Assembly: GCA_019638595.1 (NCBI GenBank)
Contig: JAHBTJ010000021.1
Coordinates: forward strand, 62,001-126,000
DNA length: 64,000 bases
Direction of reading: 5' to 3'
Source: Chitinophagaceae bacterium
Lineage (GTDB): Bacteria; Bacteroidota; Bacteroidia; Chitinophagales; Chitinophagaceae
The notes below the pieces were generated by a model. The model was not told the DNA's origin. It did no database searches and was given only the letters and a program-made list of their open reading frames with translations. Positions 62,450-64,000 of this stretch are shown one piece after another. How positions within the stretch are numbered: position 1 is the stretch's first letter; every line of letters starts with the position of its first letter. A program made the position numbers and the translations under genes.

Positions 62450-64000
62450 TTATGCCTTCAGCTTTAATCTTATTTTCTTTTTTTGCCCCGTCTCTTCCTC
62501 GGTATAGCCATAGCCATACCCGTAGCCATAGCCGTAACTGCCATACCCGCGGTTTTTAACTCCGTTAAAAATAATCGCCGGGTTGTGCAACGAGCTTACT
62601 TTGTTCCGGTCGTCGAGCTTTTGAATATATACCCTGGGCGTATATCCATGCCTCACCACATACAGGGTAGAGTCGCACATGGGCGATACGATATAAGCAT
62701 CTGTAACGGGGCTTACAGGAGCCGTGTCAATAATGATATAATCAAAATGGTTTTCGAGGTAACTCAGCAGCTCCTGCATCCTGTTGCTCAAAATAAGCTC
62801 CGACGGGTTGGGAGGCAGTGGTCCCGAAGGAATAACAAAAAGATTCGGGTTTTCGGTGCTTTTTATTATCTCCTCCGCTTCTTTTTCACCAATCAGGTAG
62901 TTTGACACTCCCACCAACCTTGATATATTGAATGCCTGGCTAAGCTTGGGTTTCCGCAAATCCAACTCTATCAACACTACCTTTTTTCCTACCAGGGCCA
63001 GGCTTATTCCAAGATTGCTGCAGATAAAGCTTTTGCCCTCGCCCGAAACAGAAGAGGTTACCATCAGCTTTTTCTTTTTGGAGTTGATGCCCAGGTAGCT
63101 TAACGACGTACGTAACTGCCTGAATTGTTCGGCTATAAAAGTGCGTTTTCCTTCGGCTATTACAAGCTGGCTGCCTGATTGGTCATACGCTACTTCGCCG
63201 AGTACAGGAATGGAAGTATACTTTTCAATTTCAGACCTGAACATTATATTCCTGTTCATTGCTTCCTTCAGCTCCACAAAACCGATGCCTAACCCCATAG
63301 CAAGCAGCAAAGCCACGGCCATTACAATAACTTTTTTGGGGCTTACCGGAATATCAGCAGCCTCCGCCACATCCACAACCCGGCTATCTGCTACCGTAGA
63401 CGCATAAGAAAGCATGGTTTCTTCCCGCTTCTGCAGTAAAAAAGTATAGATGCTGTTTTTAATGGATTGCTGCCTGCTGATATCCAGCAACTTCCTTTCC
63501 TTATTAGGCAAATCCCGCAGCATGCTGGCATATAAATTACCCGATCCCATTATATTGCTTCTCCCCGCTTCCAGGTTGCGTCTCTGGTTCCGCACATTTT
63601 CAAGAATAGAAGGGCGTATATTGTTGATCTGTGTTATAACAGATATCAGCAGCGGGTTATTTTCGGCAGTCGTTTTTTTCATGTTCTCGTACTGCATCTC
63701 CAGCGCGTACAACTGGTCTAACAGCTTTCCCAGAACAGGGTCAGAAATACCCAGGGTAGAAGGAACAATGGCGCTTTTGTTGTCTTTACTTAATATGTAA
63801 TTCTCTACCTGGTCAAGCACCGCCAGTTGTACTCCCATCTCTCCGGCTTTTTGATCGTTCACACTCATATTTTGCAAAAACTGCCTGCCCTGCTCGCTGA
63901 TGTCAATAATACTGTTCCTGGTTTTGAATTTCTCCAGGCTCTGCTCTACCGAATCCAGGTCTCCTACCACGTATCTTAACCGCTCATCTACAAAAGCCAG
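62450..64000 (-). CDS. wzc: Wzc-type polysaccharide tyrosine autokinase/chain-length regulator (N-terminus beyond right edge)
   Basis: The frame is open to the right edge (517 codons visible). The first visible part is coiled coil (VEQSLEKFKTRNSI, MQYENMKKTT), the periplasmic Wzz part, then the second membrane helix (VIVMAVALLLAMGLGIGFVEL). The BY-kinase domain has Walker A TSSVSGEGKSFICSN, Walker A' LIELDLRKPKL and Walker B IIIDTAPVS. The C-terminus is a Gly-Tyr tail (SYGYGYGYGYGYTEEE), the expected autophosphorylation cluster, then a basic end. It governs polymer length and export in Wzx/Wzy systems. It is upstream of the UpxY gene. Confidence 0.94.
   Translation of the reverse strand: MAFVDERLRYVVGDLDSVEQSLEKFKTRNSIIDISEQGRQFLQNMSVNDQKAGEMGVQLAVLDQVENYILSKDNKSAIVPSTLGISDPVLGKLLDQLYALEMQYENMKKTTAENNPLLISVITQINNIRPSILENVRNQRRNLEAGRSNIMGSGNLYASMLRDLPNKERKLLDISRQQSIKNSIYTFLLQKREETMLSYASTVADSRVVDVAEAADIPVSPKKVIVMAVALLLAMGLGIGFVELKEAMNRNIMFRSEIEKYTSIPVLGEVAYDQSGSQLVIAEGKRTFIAEQFRQLRTSLSYLGINSKKKKLMVTSSVSGEGKSFICSNLGISLALVGKKVVLIELDLRKPKLSQAFNISRLVGVSNYLIGEKEAEEIIKSTENPNLFVIPSGPLPPNPSELILSNRMQELLSYLENHFDYIIIDTAPVSPVTDAYIVSPMCDSTLYVVRHGYTPRVYIQKLDDRNKVSSLHNPAIIFNGVKNRGYGSYGYGYGYGYGYTEEETGQKKKIRLKLKA

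Overview
The window comes from a Bacteroidota chromosome, most likely family Chitinophagaceae (Chitinophaga/Niastella/Niabella relatives). The evidence is SusC/SusD pairs under ECF-sigma/FecR control, an alternative complex III (act) operon fused to an aa3-type oxidase operon, a UpxY-type NusG paralogue in a capsule locus, IPExxxVDY and DUF6787 proteins, and TAnnTTTG -7 boxes. Almost every gene is on the minus strand; the exceptions are purN, feoB and two lipoprotein genes. No rRNA, tRNA, CRISPR array or classical insertion sequence was seen.

Layout, left to right. (1) 1-10.5 kb: part of a polysaccharide utilisation locus, transcribed right to left: two GH78-type alpha-L-rhamnosidases, two large secreted proteins of unclear family, a five-bladed-propeller glycosidase, then an ECF sigma factor and a truncated FecR anti-sigma factor at the left edge. 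(2) 10.7-25.3 kb: one long respiratory operon, actABCDEF-ctaC-ctaD-ctaB-ctaE-ctaE-ctaF, passing electrons from menaquinol through alternative complex III to an A-type cytochrome c oxidase. It has a candidate promoter at 25.34 kb and an intrinsic terminator at 10.66 kb. (3) 25.5-33.5 kb: housekeeping genes: a DUF6787-PurN fusion, two lipoproteins, pterin dehydratase, an IPExxxVDY protein, an M28 peptidase, FeoB and a HAD phosphatase. (4) 33.5-52.8 kb: a second polysaccharide locus, read right to left: ECF sigma, two consecutive FecR proteins, SusC with an STN domain, SusD, a VCBS/ASPIC lipoprotein, a GH144-type endo-beta-1,2-glucanase, DoxX, a REP-associated tyrosine transposase (RAYT), GH43+F5/8C, an SGNH esterase and a GH3 beta-glucosidase. 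GH144 plus GH3 suggests a beta-1,2-glucan target. (5) 53.0-64.0 kb: a capsule/exopolysaccharide cluster: Wzc-type tyrosine autokinase (cut by the right edge), UpxY antiterminator, flippase, GT2, Wzy-like polymerase, GT4, polysaccharide lyase, GT4 and a WcaJ-type initiating sugar-phosphate transferase.

Two families of non-coding repeats run through the accessory regions. The first is a two-hairpin palindromic element (REP) found around 3.7, 33.5-33.9, 38.6-38.7, 39.3 and 39.9 kb. Its long stem varies by compensatory base changes, and copies flank the RAYT gene, so this looks like a REP/RAYT system. The second is a degenerate 'AGCTATCAGC ... ATCTCAAATCTC' tag element at 10.6, 25.8, 27.8 (tail only) and 52.9 kb. 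The copy at 25.8 kb lies in frame between a membrane domain and PurN and encodes the linker of an apparent fusion protein.
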